In this document: one piece after another, positions 39,646 through 50,447 of the stretch
Layout of the letters: the number at the start of each line of letters is the position of its first letter
Numbering within the stretch: the first letter of the stretch is position 1
Assembly (NCBI RefSeq): GCF_000967965.1
Contig: NZ_LACC01000012.1
Span: 662-64,661, forward strand
Length of the DNA stretch: 64,000 bases
Origin: Pseudomonas fluorescens
GTDB lineage: Bacteria > Pseudomonadota > Gammaproteobacteria > Pseudomonadales > Pseudomonadaceae
Direction of reading: 5' to 3'
The notes under the pieces: generated by a model
The model's input: only the letters and a program-made list of their open reading frames with translations
What the model was told of the DNA's origin: nothing
The model's database searches: none
Program-made: the position numbers and the translations under genes

Positions 39646-41382
39646 TTACATACGCTCCAGAGTTTCCAGGCCCAAGAGTTCCAGGCCTTGCTTGAGGGTG
39701 CGTCCGGTCAGCGCGGCGAGGCGCAGGCGGCTCTGCATTTGTGCCGGGGTATCGGCGGCGAGGATCGGGCAGTTCTCGTAGAAGCTGGAGAACAGGCCGG
39801 CGACGTCGTACAGGTAAGTGCAAAGGATGTGCGGGGTGCCTTTTTCGGACACGTTGTTCAGGATCTCGCCAAACTGCGCGAGCTTCGCCGCCAGTTCGTG
39901 TTCGTGTGCCGCTTCCAGAACGATCTGGCCGTCGACTTCGCTGAAGTCCTTGCCGAGCTTGCGGAACACGCCGGCCACGCGAGTGTAGGCGTACAGCAGG
40001 TACGGCGCGGTGTTGCCTTCGAAGTTGAGCATAAGGTCGAAGTTGAAGCTGTAGTCACTGGTGCGATGTTTGGACAGGTCGGCGTATTTCACTGCGCCGA
40101 TGCCCACCACCTTGGCGATGTTGCGCAACTCGGCTTCGGCCAGCTCCGGGTTCTTGTCCTTGACCAGGGTGTAGGCACGCTCCTGGGCTTCGGTCAGCAG
40201 GTCGATCAGCTTCACGGTGCCGCCATCACGGGTCTTGAACGGACGACCGTCGGCACCGTTCATGGTGCCGAAGCCCATGTGTTCCATTTCCATCGGATGG
40301 GTCACGAAGCCGGCCTTGCGCGCCACGGCGAACACTTGCTGGAAGTGCAGGGCCTGACGCTGGTCGACGAAGTAGAGCGCGCGATCGGCCTTCAGCTTGC
40401 CGCTGCGGTAGCGCACGGCCGCCAGGTCGGTGGTGGCGTAGAGGTAGCCGCCGTCAGCCTTGACGATGATCACCGGCAGCGGGTCGCCGTCGGCGTTCTT
40501 GAACTCGTCGAGGAACACGCACTGTGCGCCGTTGCTCTCGACCAGCATGCCCGCCGCTCTCAGATCGTTGACCACGTTGATCAGGTCGTCGTTGTAGGCG
40601 CTTTCGCCCATCACGTCGGCCATGGTCAGTTTGACGTTGAGCAGTTCGTAGATCTTCTGGCAGTGGGACAGCGAGATGTCCTTGAACTTGGTCCACAGTG
40701 CCAGGCAATCGGCGTCGCCGGCCTGCAACTTGACCACCAGGCCACGGGCGCGGTCGGCGAACTCTGCGGATTCGTCGAAGCGTTGCTTGGCGGCGCGGTA
40801 GAAGTTCTCCAGGTCCGACAGCTCGTCGCTGGTGATCGGGTTTTCCTGCAGGTAAGCCATCAGCATGCCGAACTGAGTGCCCCAGTCGCCGACGTGGTTC
40901 TGACGGATCACGGTGTCGCCGAGGAATTCCAGTACACGGGCCACGCCGTCGCCGATGATGGTCGAGCGCAGGTGGCCGACGTGCATCTCTTTGGCCAGGT
41001 TCGGTGCCGACAGGTCAACCACGGTGCGCTGCACCGGGCCGGCCTTGCGTACGCCGATGTGGGCGTCGGCCAGGGCGGCGTCCAGGCGGGTCGCCAGGGC
41101 GTCGGTGTTCTGGAAGAAGTTCAGGAAGCCTGGGCCGGCGATTTCGGTCTTGGCGACATTTTCGTCAGCCGGCAGCGCGGCAATGATTTTTTCCGCCAGA
41201 TCGCGGGGCTTCATGCCGGCCGGCTTGGCCAGCATCATGGCGATGTTGCTGGCGAAATCGCCGTTCTTCTTGTCGCGGGAGTTTTCCACCTGGATCGCCG
41301 GCGACAGGCCTTCAGGCAACACACCTTCGTTGACGAGTTGGGTGATGGCTTGTTGGATCAGCTGGCGAATGGTGTCTTTCAT
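39646..41382 (-). CDS. argS: Arginyl-tRNA synthetase
   Basis: A class I synthetase of 578 residues. The HIGH motif is HVGH in [14 protein letters not shown], and the site of KMSKS carries the degenerate [11 protein letters not shown] usual in ArgS. The N-terminal Add-1 domain precedes it, and a helical anticodon domain ends at [10 protein letters not shown] good sigma-70 promoter lies 60 bases upstream. Confidence 0.97.
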   Translation of the reverse strand: MKDTIRQLIQQAITQLVNEGVLPEGLSPAIQVENSRDKKNGDFASNIAMMLAKPAGMKPRDLAEKIIAALPADENVAKTEIAGPGFLNFFQNTDALATRLDAALADAHIGVRKAGPVQRTVVDLSAPNLAKEMHVGHLRSTIIGDGVARVLEFLGDTVIRQNHVGDWGTQFGMLMAYLQENPITSDELSDLENFYRAAKQRFDESAEFADRARGLVVKLQAGDADCLALWTKFKDISLSHCQKIYELLNVKLTMADVMGESAYNDDLINVVNDLRAAGMLVESNGAQCVFLDEFKNADGDPLPVIIVKADGGYLYATTDLAAVRYRSGKLKADRALYFVDQRQALHFQQVFAVARKAGFVTHPMEMEHMGFGTMNGADGRPFKTRDGGTVKLIDLLTEAQERAYTLVKDKNPELAEAELRNIAKVVGIGAVKYADLSKHRTSDYSFNFDLMLNFEGNTAPYLLYAYTRVAGVFRKLGKDFSEVDGQIVLEAAHEHELAAKLAQFGEILNNVSEKGTPHILCTYLYDVAGLFSSFYENCPILAADTPAQMQSRLRLAALTGRTLKQGLELLGLETLERM

Positions 41383-41441
41383 GGTCTTCTCTTTCGACCG
41401 CAGGCGCGGCGGCGCATCATGCGCTGGTGGAAAAACTGGGC

Positions 41442-41470
41442 ATTATCCGTTGCGAAGACGGGCTTGCCAA
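41442..41470 (-). promoter_or_regulatory. Sigma-70 promoter of argS
   Basis: On the minus strand TTGGCA (41470-41465), a 17-base spacer and GATAAT (41447-41442). The leader would be about 50 bases. Confidence 0.65.
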
Positions 41471-41511
41471 CCATAGCAGGCAGGATATGGATGTGTGGTG
41501 ACAAAAGGGGC

Positions 41512-41578
41512 AAAGATCGCAGCCTTCGGCAGCTCCGCTGATCGCGCTTTTCTGTAGCTGCCGAAGGCTGCGATCTTT
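41512..41578. repeat. Long inverted repeat between priA and argS
   Basis: AAAGATCGCAGCCTTCGGCA (from 41512) is complementary to the end of the element (to 41578), with 23-base perfect arms and a 21-base centre. It is the second copy of the family seen after hutG. Lying eight bases after the priA stop, it may act as a priA terminator. Confidence 0.85.
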
Positions 41579-41585
41579 TAAACTT

Positions 41586-43805
41586 TCAATACAAATCGAC
41601 TGGATCAACATCCAAAGACCAACGCACCGCCCGCCCGCTCGGCATCTGCTCCAGCACCAGCAACCAACTGGCCAGCAATCGATGCAAGGGTGCCCGCGCC
41701 GTAGCCTGTACCAACAGTTGCGCACGATAACGCCCGGCCCGGCGCTCCATCGGTGCCGGGACCGGTCCCAGTAATTCGATCCCCGTCAGATTCTGCTCGG
41801 CCAGCAATCGCTCCGCCTCGCTGCAAGCCTCATCCAGGAAGCCTTCGGCCTGACCCGGTTTGTGCGCCTCGGCCCGCAGCAGCGCCAGGTGCGCAAACGG
41901 CGGCAATCCGGCCGCACGGCGTTCGCTCAAGGCCTGTTCGGCGAAGGCGAAATAGCCTTGCTCGGTCAATTGCACCAGCAGCGGATGGTCGGCCAGGTGC
42001 GTCTGAATAATCACTTTGCCCGGCTCTTCGGCGCGACCTGCGCGGCCGGCGACCTGCACGATCAGTTGAGCCATGCGCTCGCTGGCGCGGAAGTCGCCGG
42101 AGAACAGGCCACCGTCGGCGTCGAGGATCGACACCAGTGTCACCCGTGGAAAGTGGTGACCTTTGGCAAGCATCTGCGTGCCGATCAGGATGCACGGCTG
42201 GCCTTTTTGAATGGTCGCGAACAACTGGTTCATCGCATCCTTGCGCGATGTGCTGTCGCGGTCGACCCGCAGCACCGGATAGTCCGGGAACAGAATCGCC
42301 AAGCGCTCCTCGGCCCGTTCGGTGCCGGCGCCAACGGGGCGCAGATCGACCTTGTTGCACTTCGGGCACTGGCGCGGCACGCGTTCGACGTAGCCGCAAT
42401 GGTGGCAGCGCAGCTCGCCGTAACGCTGGTGCACGGTCATCCGCGCATCACAGCGCTGGCACTCGGACATCCAGCCGCAGTCATGACATAGCAGGGTCGG
42501 GGCGAAGCCGCGGCGGTTGAGGAACACCAGGACCTGCTGCCCGGCAGCCAGGGTCTGGCCGATGGCTTGTTGCATCGGCCCGGAAATGCCGCTGTCCAGC
42601 GGGCGACTTTTGACATCCAGACGCAGGAAACGCGGCTGTTTGGCGCCGCCGGCTCGCTCGTTCAAGCGCAGCAGCCCATAGCGGCCGGTGTAGGCATTGT
42701 GCAGGCTTTCCAGCGAAGGGGTGGCGGAGCCGAGGACAATCGGGATGTTTTCCTGTCGCGCCCGCACCAACGCAAGGTCGCGGGCGTGGTAGCGCAAACC
42801 TTCCTGCTGTTTATAGGAACCGTCGTGCTCTTCGTCGATGATGATCAGGCCGGGGTTCTTCATCGGTGTGAACAGGGCCGAGCGGGTGCCGATGATGATG
42901 TCGGCCTCACCGTCCCGGGCGGCCAGCCAAGCCTCGAGGCGTTCGCGGTCATTGACCGCCGAATGGATCAGTGCGATACGGGCATTGAAACGCTGCTCGA
43001 AGCGCGCCAGGGTCTGCGGGCCGAGGTTGATTTCCGGGATCAGCACCAGCGCCTGCTTGCCGGCCTCGAGGGTTTCGCGGATCAACTGCAGATAGACTTC
43101 GGTCTTACCGCTGCCGGTGACACCGGCCAGCAGGAACGCGTGATAACTGTCGAAGCCGGCGCGAATCGCCTCATAGGCGGCACGCTGCTCCGGGTTCAGC
43201 GGGAGTTCCGGTTGCGCCAGCCAGTGTTCGTGGCGTGCGCCCGGGGCGTGCCGGCGGATCTCGACCTGCACCAAATCCTTGGCCAGCAGCAAATCCAGGC
43301 TGTCCTTGCTCAGCATCAGTTTGCTCAGCAATTGATGGGCGACGCCATGGGGATGCTGGGCCAGCGTGGCCAGGGCTTCGCGCTGGCGCGGGGCGCGGGC
43401 GATGCGCGGGTCATCGAGGCTGGCCCCCGGCGCGGCGGACCAGAAACGCTCCTGGCGCGCTTCGGCCAGTTCACCCTGGCGCAGCAACACCGGCAGTGCC
43501 CAGCTCAAGGTGTCGCCGAGGCTGTGCTGGTAATACTGGGAGGTCCACAGGCACAGCTTGAACAGCGCGGGCGGCAGCGGTGGCGTAGCGTCGAGCAGGG
43601 CCAGGGCCGGCTTGAGTTTCTCGACCGGCACTTCGCTGGTGTCGGTGACTTCCACCAGAATACCGATCATCTCGCGTCGACCGAACGGCACCCGCAGGCG
43701 CATGCCAGGGTGCAACTGGGCGCGCAGGATGCCGGCCGGTGCGCGGTAGTCGAACAGGCGGCGCAGCGGCGAAGGCAGGGCGAGGCGCAAAATGGCGTCG
43801 GGCAC
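41586..43805 (-). CDS. priA: Primosomal replication-restart helicase PriA
   Basis: A 3'-5' helicase that reloads the replisome at collapsed forks. Walker A GVTGSGKTE and the DEAH-type IIIDEEHDGSYK are clear. Zinc-binding Cys pairs follow (CHDCGWMSECQRC, CHHCG, CPKC). GTG at 43805 gives 739 residues, the family length. The open frame extends to two TTG codons at 43821-43826, but these lack a ribosome site. Confidence 0.95.
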   Translation of the reverse strand: MPDAILRLALPSPLRRLFDYRAPAGILRAQLHPGMRLRVPFGRREMIGILVEVTDTSEVPVEKLKPALALLDATPPLPPALFKLCLWTSQYYQHSLGDTLSWALPVLLRQGELAEARQERFWSAAPGASLDDPRIARAPRQREALATLAQHPHGVAHQLLSKLMLSKDSLDLLLAKDLVQVEIRRHAPGARHEHWLAQPELPLNPEQRAAYEAIRAGFDSYHAFLLAGVTGSGKTEVYLQLIRETLEAGKQALVLIPEINLGPQTLARFEQRFNARIALIHSAVNDRERLEAWLAARDGEADIIIGTRSALFTPMKNPGLIIIDEEHDGSYKQQEGLRYHARDLALVRARQENIPIVLGSATPSLESLHNAYTGRYGLLRLNERAGGAKQPRFLRLDVKSRPLDSGISGPMQQAIGQTLAAGQQVLVFLNRRGFAPTLLCHDCGWMSECQRCDARMTVHQRYGELRCHHCGYVERVPRQCPKCNKVDLRPVGAGTERAEERLAILFPDYPVLRVDRDSTSRKDAMNQLFATIQKGQPCILIGTQMLAKGHHFPRVTLVSILDADGGLFSGDFRASERMAQLIVQVAGRAGRAEEPGKVIIQTHLADHPLLVQLTEQGYFAFAEQALSERRAAGLPPFAHLALLRAEAHKPGQAEGFLDEACSEAERLLAEQNLTGIELLGPVPAPMERRAGRYRAQLLVQATARAPLHRLLASWLLVLEQMPSGRAVRWSLDVDPVDLY

Positions 43806-43850
43806 GCGGGGGATCTCGATCAACAAACAATAGGGGGGCGTGACATATAA

Positions 43851-43943
43851 CCTGTAGGAGTGAGCCTGCTCGCGATAGCAATCTTGCAGTCAACATTGCG
43901 GCGACTGGCAGACCGCTATCGCGAGCGGGCTCACTCCTACAGG
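43851..43943. repeat. REP doublet between divergent priA and rpmE
   Basis: Arms start CCTGTAGGAGTGAGCC at 43851 and end in the complement at 43943, with 29-base near-perfect complementarity (one mismatch) around a 35-base centre. It separates the two divergent promoter regions. Confidence 0.88.
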
Positions 43944-43994
43944 GGATCGCGTATTGGGCCGGGAGCCTAGCAGACGACCGGTTTGAGGGACAGC

Positions 43995-44022
43995 TTGCGT
44001 GAATGGGATTGTCTGGTAGAAT
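43995..44022 (+). promoter_or_regulatory. Sigma-70 promoter of rpmE
   Basis: TTGCGT (43995-44000), a 16-base spacer and TAGAAT (44017-44022). The leader is about 65 bases and contains TGAGGAAG before the ATG. Confidence 0.6.
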
Positions 44023-44092
44023 CCGCGGCCTAATTACGTGCGGTATTCAACAATAGTGTTGGGTGGCGGCACGCTAGCCTGAGGAAGACACC

Positions 44093-44311
44093 ATGAAAGC
44101 TGATATCCATCCAGAATACCCAGCAGTTGCTGTTACCTGCAGCTGCGGCAACAAGTTCGAAACCCGTTCGACCTTCGGCAAAGCCCTGGCGATCGACGTT
44201 TGCAACGAATGCCACCCGTTCTACACCGGTAAGCAGAAGACTCTGGACACTGGCGGCCGCGTTCAGCGCTTCGCCGACCGTTTCGGTGCTTTCGGCGCGA
44301 AAAAGGCCTAA
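44093..44311 (+). CDS. rpmE: 50S ribosomal protein L31 (zinc-binding form)
   Basis: A 72-residue L31 of the C+ type. Cys16, Cys18, Cys37 and Cys40 form the zinc site (CSCGN and [10 protein letters not shown]). In bacteria with a Zur-controlled, Cys-less paralogue (rpmE2), this form is used when zinc is sufficient; the paralogue is not in this window. Confidence 0.97.
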   Translation: MKADIHPEYPAVAVTCSCGNKFETRSTFGKALAIDVCNECHPFYTGKQKTLDTGGRVQRFADRFGAFGAKKA

Positions 44312-44346
44312 GGCCAATCAACTTGGGAAGCCGTTCCGGTTTTTCC

Positions 44347-45135
44347 ATGCTGATGAAAAAGGCGTCCCTCGCGGGCGCCTTTTTTATGTCCGCGATTTGG
44401 CTATCCAGCGCCCAGGCGTTTTGCCCGGCGCCAAGCGGCCTGACGCCCGTCGCGGTGCAGCGGGTGGTGGACGGCGACACCCTGCGCCTGAGCGATGGCC
44501 GCAGCGTGCGCATGATCGGCTTGAACACACCGGAGCTAGGCAAGAGTGGCCGCTCCGACGAACCGTTCGCCGTGGTCGCGCGCAAGCGACTCGAAGCCCT
44601 GGTGGCGGCGAGTGACGGGCAGGTTGGTTTGCTGCCCGGCAAAGAAAGCAAAGACCATTACGGCCGCACCCTGGCCCATGTCTACGGTGCCGATGGTGCC
44701 AACCTTGAAGCGCAAATGCTCGCCGAAGGCCTGGGGTTTCAGGTGGCCGTGGCGCCGAATGTCGATCTGGTTACCTGTCAGCAAGCCGCAGAAAGCAGCG
44801 CTCGGCAGGCCGGGCTCGGTGTGTGGCGCCAGTCTCCTGTACTGAAAGCGGATCAGATCAATGCTTCCGGTTTCGCCGTGCTCAGCGGTCGTGTGAGCAA
44901 GGTGCAACGCAATCGCGGCGGGGTTTGGATCGAATTGCAGGATTCAGTTGTATTGAAGGTTGCGCCCAATCTGCTGGGGCGGTTCGATGCAGCCTCGCTG
45001 GAAAGGCTCGAAGGCAAGCAGATCGAGGCGCGCGGTTGGGTGCTGGATCGTTCGCGACGTGGCGGACTGAAAGAAGGTCAGGCGCGCTGGATGTTGCCCT
45101 TGACCGACCCGGCGATGCTTCAAGTCGTGCAGTGA
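44347..45135 (+). CDS. Secreted thermonuclease-like (SNase) nuclease
   Basis: About 262 residues. A signal peptide (LMKKASLAGAFFMSAIWLSSAQA) is followed by an SNase/OB-fold domain (VVDGDTLRLSDGRSVRMIGLNTPELG at about 44-70, then DHYGRTLAHVY) with the Asp and Glu calcium/catalytic positions. A C-terminal OB-like region of unknown role (SGRVSKVQRNRGGVWIEL) covers the last ~90 residues. The codons for the signal peptide overlap the rpmE terminator hairpin. Alternative starts are TTG 44323, ATG 44353 and ATG 44386; the last would truncate the signal peptide. Confidence 0.8.
   Translation: MLMKKASLAGAFFMSAIWLSSAQAFCPAPSGLTPVAVQRVVDGDTLRLSDGRSVRMIGLNTPELGKSGRSDEPFAVVARKRLEALVAASDGQVGLLPGKESKDHYGRTLAHVYGADGANLEAQMLAEGLGFQVAVAPNVDLVTCQQAAESSARQAGLGVWRQSPVLKADQINASGFAVLSGRVSKVQRNRGGVWIELQDSVVLKVAPNLLGRFDAASLERLEGKQIEARGWVLDRSRRGGLKEGQARWMLPLTDPAMLQVVQ
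44356..44385 (+). terminator. Rho-independent terminator of rpmE inside the next gene's signal-peptide codons
   Basis: AAAAAGGCG and CGCCTTTTTT flank CCC-TCGC-GGG, giving a long G/C-rich stem and a six-T run 44 bases after the rpmE stop. It falls within the first codons of the nuclease frame. Confidence 0.75.
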
Positions 45136-45235
45136 TTAAAAGTTGTAGACATTTTTTCTATCGATTGTGAACAGTAGATCCCTTGTGTTCCGCGGCTCTT
45201 GGCCCAAAGTCGTAGGGCCGGGCGCTTGACAGGGG

Positions 45236-45277
45236 TGACCGGTCAGTCTTGTGGGGACTTTGCGAGGCGCGTATCCT
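45236..45277 (+). promoter_or_regulatory. Candidate promoter and palindrome before malic enzyme gene
   Basis: TTGTGG (45249-45254), a 17-base spacer and TATCCT (45272-45277) form a plausible sigma-70 promoter. A perfect palindrome TGACCGGTCA (45236-45245) lies just upstream of the -35 and could be a regulator site. Confidence 0.4.
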
Positions 45278-45317
45278 CGCTGACCAGTCTGTCCAACAGT
45301 AAAAGCGGAATGCCAAA

Positions 45318-46586
45318 ATGTCTGATCTGAAAACTGCCGCTCTCGAATATCACGCCAATCCTCGTCCAGGGAAGCTGAGTGTCGAGCTCACCAAGGCCAC
45401 TGCTACCGCTCGCGACCTGTCGCTGGCCTACAGCCCGGGCGTAGCCGAACCAGTCCGCGAGATCGCCCGCGATCCTGAACTGGCCTACAAGTACACCGGC
45501 AAAGGCAACCTGGTTGCAGTCATTTCCGATGGCACCGCGATTCTCGGTCTGGGTAACCTCGGCCCATTGGCTTCCAAGCCAGTGATGGAAGGTAAAGGCG
45601 TACTGTTCAAGCGCTTCGCCGGCATCGACGTTTTCGACATCGAAGTCGACTCCGAAAGCCCGCAAGCCTTCATCGACACCGTCAAGCGCATCTCCATCAC
45701 CTTCGGTGGCATCAACCTGGAAGACATCAAGGCACCAGAGTGCTTTGAAATCGAACGCGCTCTGATCGAGCAGTGCGATATTCCGGTATTCCACGATGAC
45801 CAGCACGGCACCGCTATCGTGACCGCCGCCGGCATGATCAACGCCCTGGAAATCGCTGGCAAAACCCTGCCGGAAGCCAAGATCGTCTGCCTGGGTGCCG
45901 GCGCTGCCGCTATCTCCTGCATGAAGTTGCTGGTGAGCATGGGCGCCAACATCGAAAACATCTACATGGTCGACCGTACCGGCGTGATCCACTCCGGCCG
46001 TGACGACCTGAACCAGTACAAGGCTGTGTTCGCTCACGCGACCGACAAGCGCACCCTGGCTGAAGCCCTGCAAGGTGCTGACGTGTTCGTTGGCCTGTCC
46101 GGCCCGAACCTGCTGAGCGCTGAAGGCCTGCTGGCGATGGCGCCGAACCCGATCGTGTTCGCCTGCTCCAACCCTGATCCGGAAATTTCCCCGGAGCTGG
46201 CGCACGCTACCCGTAGCGACGTGATCATGGCCACCGGTCGTTCCGACTACCCGAACCAGGTCAACAACGTACTGGGCTTCCCGTTCATCTTCCGTGGTGC
46301 CCTGGACGTTCGCGCCAAGCGCATCAACGAAGAAATGAAAGTGGCTGCGGCCAATGCCCTGCGTGAACTGGCCAAGCTGCCAGTACCTCAGGAAGTGTGC
46401 GACGCCTACGGCGGTGTCAAGCTGGAATTCGGTCGTGAGTACATCATTCCGAAGCCAATGGATGCCCGTCTGATCACCCTGATCTCCGATGCCGTGGCCA
46501 AAGCCGCGATCGAGACCGGTGTGGCGACCCTGCCGTATCCGAAGAACTATCCGCTCAAAAGCGTGGATGACGTGTTCAACGGATAA
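45318..46586 (+). CDS. maeB: Malic enzyme (NAD(P)-dependent, oxaloacetate-decarboxylating)
   Basis: Converts malate to pyruvate plus CO2 with reduction of NAD(P)+. The 422-residue protein has the N-terminal malic domain (AYSPGVAEPVREIA) and the C-terminal Rossmann domain (VCLGAGAAAISC). It lacks the C-terminal phosphotransacetylase-like domain of long MaeB proteins such as that of E. coli. The cofactor cannot be decided by eye. Ends at a strong bidirectional terminator. Confidence 0.93.
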   Translation: MSDLKTAALEYHANPRPGKLSVELTKATATARDLSLAYSPGVAEPVREIARDPELAYKYTGKGNLVAVISDGTAILGLGNLGPLASKPVMEGKGVLFKRFAGIDVFDIEVDSESPQAFIDTVKRISITFGGINLEDIKAPECFEIERALIEQCDIPVFHDDQHGTAIVTAAGMINALEIAGKTLPEAKIVCLGAGAAAISCMKLLVSMGANIENIYMVDRTGVIHSGRDDLNQYKAVFAHATDKRTLAEALQGADVFVGLSGPNLLSAEGLLAMAPNPIVFACSNPDPEISPELAHATRSDVIMATGRSDYPNQVNNVLGFPFIFRGALDVRAKRINEEMKVAAANALRELAKLPVPQEVCDAYGGVKLEFGREYIIPKPMDARLITLISDAVAKAAIETGVATLPYPKNYPLKSVDDVFNG

Positions 46587-46594
46587 AAGCAGTC

Positions 46595-46637
46595 GCCCAT
46601 AAAAAACCCCAGCCAAGTGCTGGGGTTTTTTATGGGC
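46595..46637. terminator. Bidirectional terminator between maeB and ponA
   Basis: Nineteen-base perfectly complementary arms (GCCCATAAAAAACCCCAGC and its complement) with a five-base loop, and A/T tracts on both sides of the G/C core. It can end maeB (+) and ponA (-) transcripts. Confidence 0.93.
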
Positions 46638-46640
46638 TCA

Positions 46641-46720
46641 AAGCGGCAAGTTACAAGCTGCAAGTTAAAAGCAGGTGCGGGCCACTAGCTTCCTCTTGTG
46701 GCTTGCAGCTTGCAGCTGCT
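46641..46720. repeat. AAGCTGCAAG-type inverted repeat
   Basis: AAGCGGCAAGTTACAAGCTG and further GCTTGCAGCTTGCAGCTG units form an imperfect inverted repeat directly after the maeB terminator. A related element lies at 62692-62792 between gltB and gltD; both contain AAGCGGCAAG. It is distinct from the REP families. Confidence 0.6.
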
Positions 46721-46723
46721 GCT

Positions 46724-49168
46724 CTAGAACAAATCGATCGGCGCCGCTTCATCCGCTGGCAGCGGGCTGCCAGGTGCCAGGCCGTTGCCCAGTTCGTTCC
46801 CCGACGGTGGCGTATCTTCGACCTTGAACAGTTCGAAGTAGGCTCCAGGCGTGCCCGGGCTGGCCGCGCGGCCGCTGATCGGGTCGACTCGCAGGCTGAG
46901 GATGCCTTCGGGCTCCGGTTGCGTATGTGGCGGTTTGCCTTTGAGCGCGGCGCCCATGTAGTTCATCCAGATCGGCAACGCGACGGTGCCGCCAAATTCC
47001 TTGCGACCCAGGCTTTCCGGTTGATCGAAACCGGTCCACACGGTCGTCACGTAATCGGCGTTGTAGCCGGAGAACCAGGCGTCCTTGGATTCGTTGGTCG
47101 TACCGGTCTTGCCGGCAATGTCAGGGCGGCCCAAGGCCAGTGCACGACGACCGGTGCCGAGCTTGATCACGTCCTCAAGCATGCTGTTGAGGATGTACGT
47201 GGTGCGCCCGTCAACGATGCGTTCGGCCACGGCGGGTGCTTGTGGCGCCTGCGTAGCACCCGGGGCTTCGCCCTGCGTTGCGTTGACCGTGAAGGCTTGA
47301 GGGGCGCTTGGCGCGGCAATGCCATCGCTGGCGGCGCCGCCCTGAGGCACGGTCGGCGGGTTGGCGACGAACAGCGTGTCGCCGTTGCGGCTTTCGATCT
47401 TGTCGATGATGAACGGGGTGATCTTGTAGCCGCCGTTGGCGAAGGTGCTCCAGCCAGTGGCGATTTCCATTGGCGTCAGGGTCGCGGTGCCCAGCGCCAG
47501 GGACAGGTTGGGTGGCAGGTCCTGTTTGTTGAAACCGAAGCGCGTGATGTAGTCGATGGTCTTGCCGACGCCCATCGCTTGCAGCAAGCGGATCGACACC
47601 AGGTTGCGCGACTTGTACAGCGCTTCACGCAGGCGAATCGGGCCGAGGAAGGTGTTGGTGTCGTTCTTCGGACGCCAGACCTTGTCCAGGTACTCGTCGA
47701 CGAACACGATCGGTGCGTCGTTCACCAGGCTGGAGGCGGTGTAGCCGTTATCCAGTGCGGCGGCGTAGACGAACGGTTTGAAGCTCGAGCCCGGCTGGCG
47801 CTTGGCCTGCAATGCGCGGTTGTAGTTGCTCTGCTCGAAGGCGAAACCGCCGACCAGCGAACGAATGGCGCCGTTCTGTGGGTCCAGGGACACCAGTGCG
47901 CCCTGGGCTTGCGGGATCTGGCTGAACTTGAGCGAATTGTCCGGCTGACGCTGCACGCGAATCAGGTCACCGACCTGGGCCACGTCCGAGGGTTGTTTCG
48001 GGTTGGCGCCCATGCTGTTGGTATTCAGGAACGGCCGGGCCCACTTCATGGTGTCCCAGTTCACGTGTTCCTGGCCGGTGCGGGTCAGCACTTGCAGGCC
48101 GTTCTTGTCGACCTGGGTCACGATGGCCGGTTCCAGGCCGCTGATGGTGCGTTGTTTGGTCAGCTCGGTTGCCCAGGCTTCGCGAGTCTTGCCTGGCAGT
48201 CGCGAGTCAGGCCCGCGATAGCCGTGACGCTGGTCGTAGGTCATCAGGCCTTCGTGGACCGCGGTGTTGGCCAGTTCCTGGAGGTCGCTCGGCACCGTGG
48301 TGGTGACGCGGAAGCCTTCGGTATACGCGTCGCTGCCATAACGTCCGACCATTTCGGCGCGGGCCATTTCGGCGATGTACGGGGCGTTCACTTCCGGCGT
48401 CGGCACGTGATAGCTGGCGTTCAGCGGCTCGTTGACTGCAGTGGTGTAGTCGGCCTCGCTGATTTTTCCGAGCTTGTACATGCGCCCCAGGATCCAGTCG
48501 CGGCGCTCCTTGCTGCGCGCCGGGTTGGCCAGCGGGTTGAAGCGCGACGGCGCCTTGGGCAGGCCGGCGATCATCGCCATCTGCGCCAGGCTGACATCGC
48601 GGATCGATTTGCCGTAATAGACCTGCGCCGCCGCCTCGATGCCGTAGGCACGGTTACCCAGATAGATCTTGTTGACGTACAGCTCGAGGATCTCGTCCTT
48701 GGTCAGCTGGCGTTCGATCTGCAGAGCCAGGAGGATTTCGGTGGTCTTGCGCGAAAAGCTGCGTTCGCTGGACAGGAAGAAGTTCTTCGCCACCTGCATG
48801 GTGATCGTGCTGCCGCCGGACTGGATGTGTCCGCTTTTGACCAGCTGGGTCGCGGCACGCATCAGGCTGCTCGGATCGACGCCATAGTGGTTGGCGAAAT
48901 TGTCGTCTTCAGCACTTAGTAACGCATTGATGAAGTTGGGGGGAATGTCGGCGAAACGGATCGGTGTACGGCGCATTTCGCCAAATTCTGCGATCAACTT
49001 GTTATCGCTGCTGTAGACCCGCAAAGGGATCTGCAACTGGATGCTTCTCAGCGCCTCCACGGACGGAAGTCCGGGACTAAGGTAGAGGTACGCCCCGCTC
49101 AGACCCAGAAGGAGTCCGCAGAAAACCGCGACGATGGACCAACCGAAAAACTTCAGCAGACGAATCAA
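46724..49168 (-). CDS. mrcA: Penicillin-binding protein 1A (bifunctional peptidoglycan synthase)
   Basis: A class A PBP with glycosyltransferase and transpeptidase activity. TTG at 49168 gives ~814 residues, close to the P. aeruginosa PonA; the frame is open further upstream, but that part is the divergent promoter region and not PBP-like. TM is at about 8-30. The GT motif EDDNFANHYGVD is near residue 90. Transpeptidase motifs are SSFK, SRN and KTGTTN. The C-terminus is Pro/Ala-rich. Confidence 0.94.
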   Translation of the reverse strand: MIRLLKFFGWSIVAVFCGLLLGLSGAYLYLSPGLPSVEALRSIQLQIPLRVYSSDNKLIAEFGEMRRTPIRFADIPPNFINALLSAEDDNFANHYGVDPSSLMRAATQLVKSGHIQSGGSTITMQVAKNFFLSSERSFSRKTTEILLALQIERQLTKDEILELYVNKIYLGNRAYGIEAAAQVYYGKSIRDVSLAQMAMIAGLPKAPSRFNPLANPARSKERRDWILGRMYKLGKISEADYTTAVNEPLNASYHVPTPEVNAPYIAEMARAEMVGRYGSDAYTEGFRVTTTVPSDLQELANTAVHEGLMTYDQRHGYRGPDSRLPGKTREAWATELTKQRTISGLEPAIVTQVDKNGLQVLTRTGQEHVNWDTMKWARPFLNTNSMGANPKQPSDVAQVGDLIRVQRQPDNSLKFSQIPQAQGALVSLDPQNGAIRSLVGGFAFEQSNYNRALQAKRQPGSSFKPFVYAAALDNGYTASSLVNDAPIVFVDEYLDKVWRPKNDTNTFLGPIRLREALYKSRNLVSIRLLQAMGVGKTIDYITRFGFNKQDLPPNLSLALGTATLTPMEIATGWSTFANGGYKITPFIIDKIESRNGDTLFVANPPTVPQGGAASDGIAAPSAPQAFTVNATQGEAPGATQAPQAPAVAERIVDGRTTYILNSMLEDVIKLGTGRRALALGRPDIAGKTGTTNESKDAWFSGYNADYVTTVWTGFDQPESLGRKEFGGTVALPIWMNYMGAALKGKPPHTQPEPEGILSLRVDPISGRAASPGTPGAYFELFKVEDTPPSGNELGNGLAPGSPLPADEAAPIDLF

Positions 49169-50446
<1,278 letters not shown>

Positions 50447-50447
<1 letters not shown>

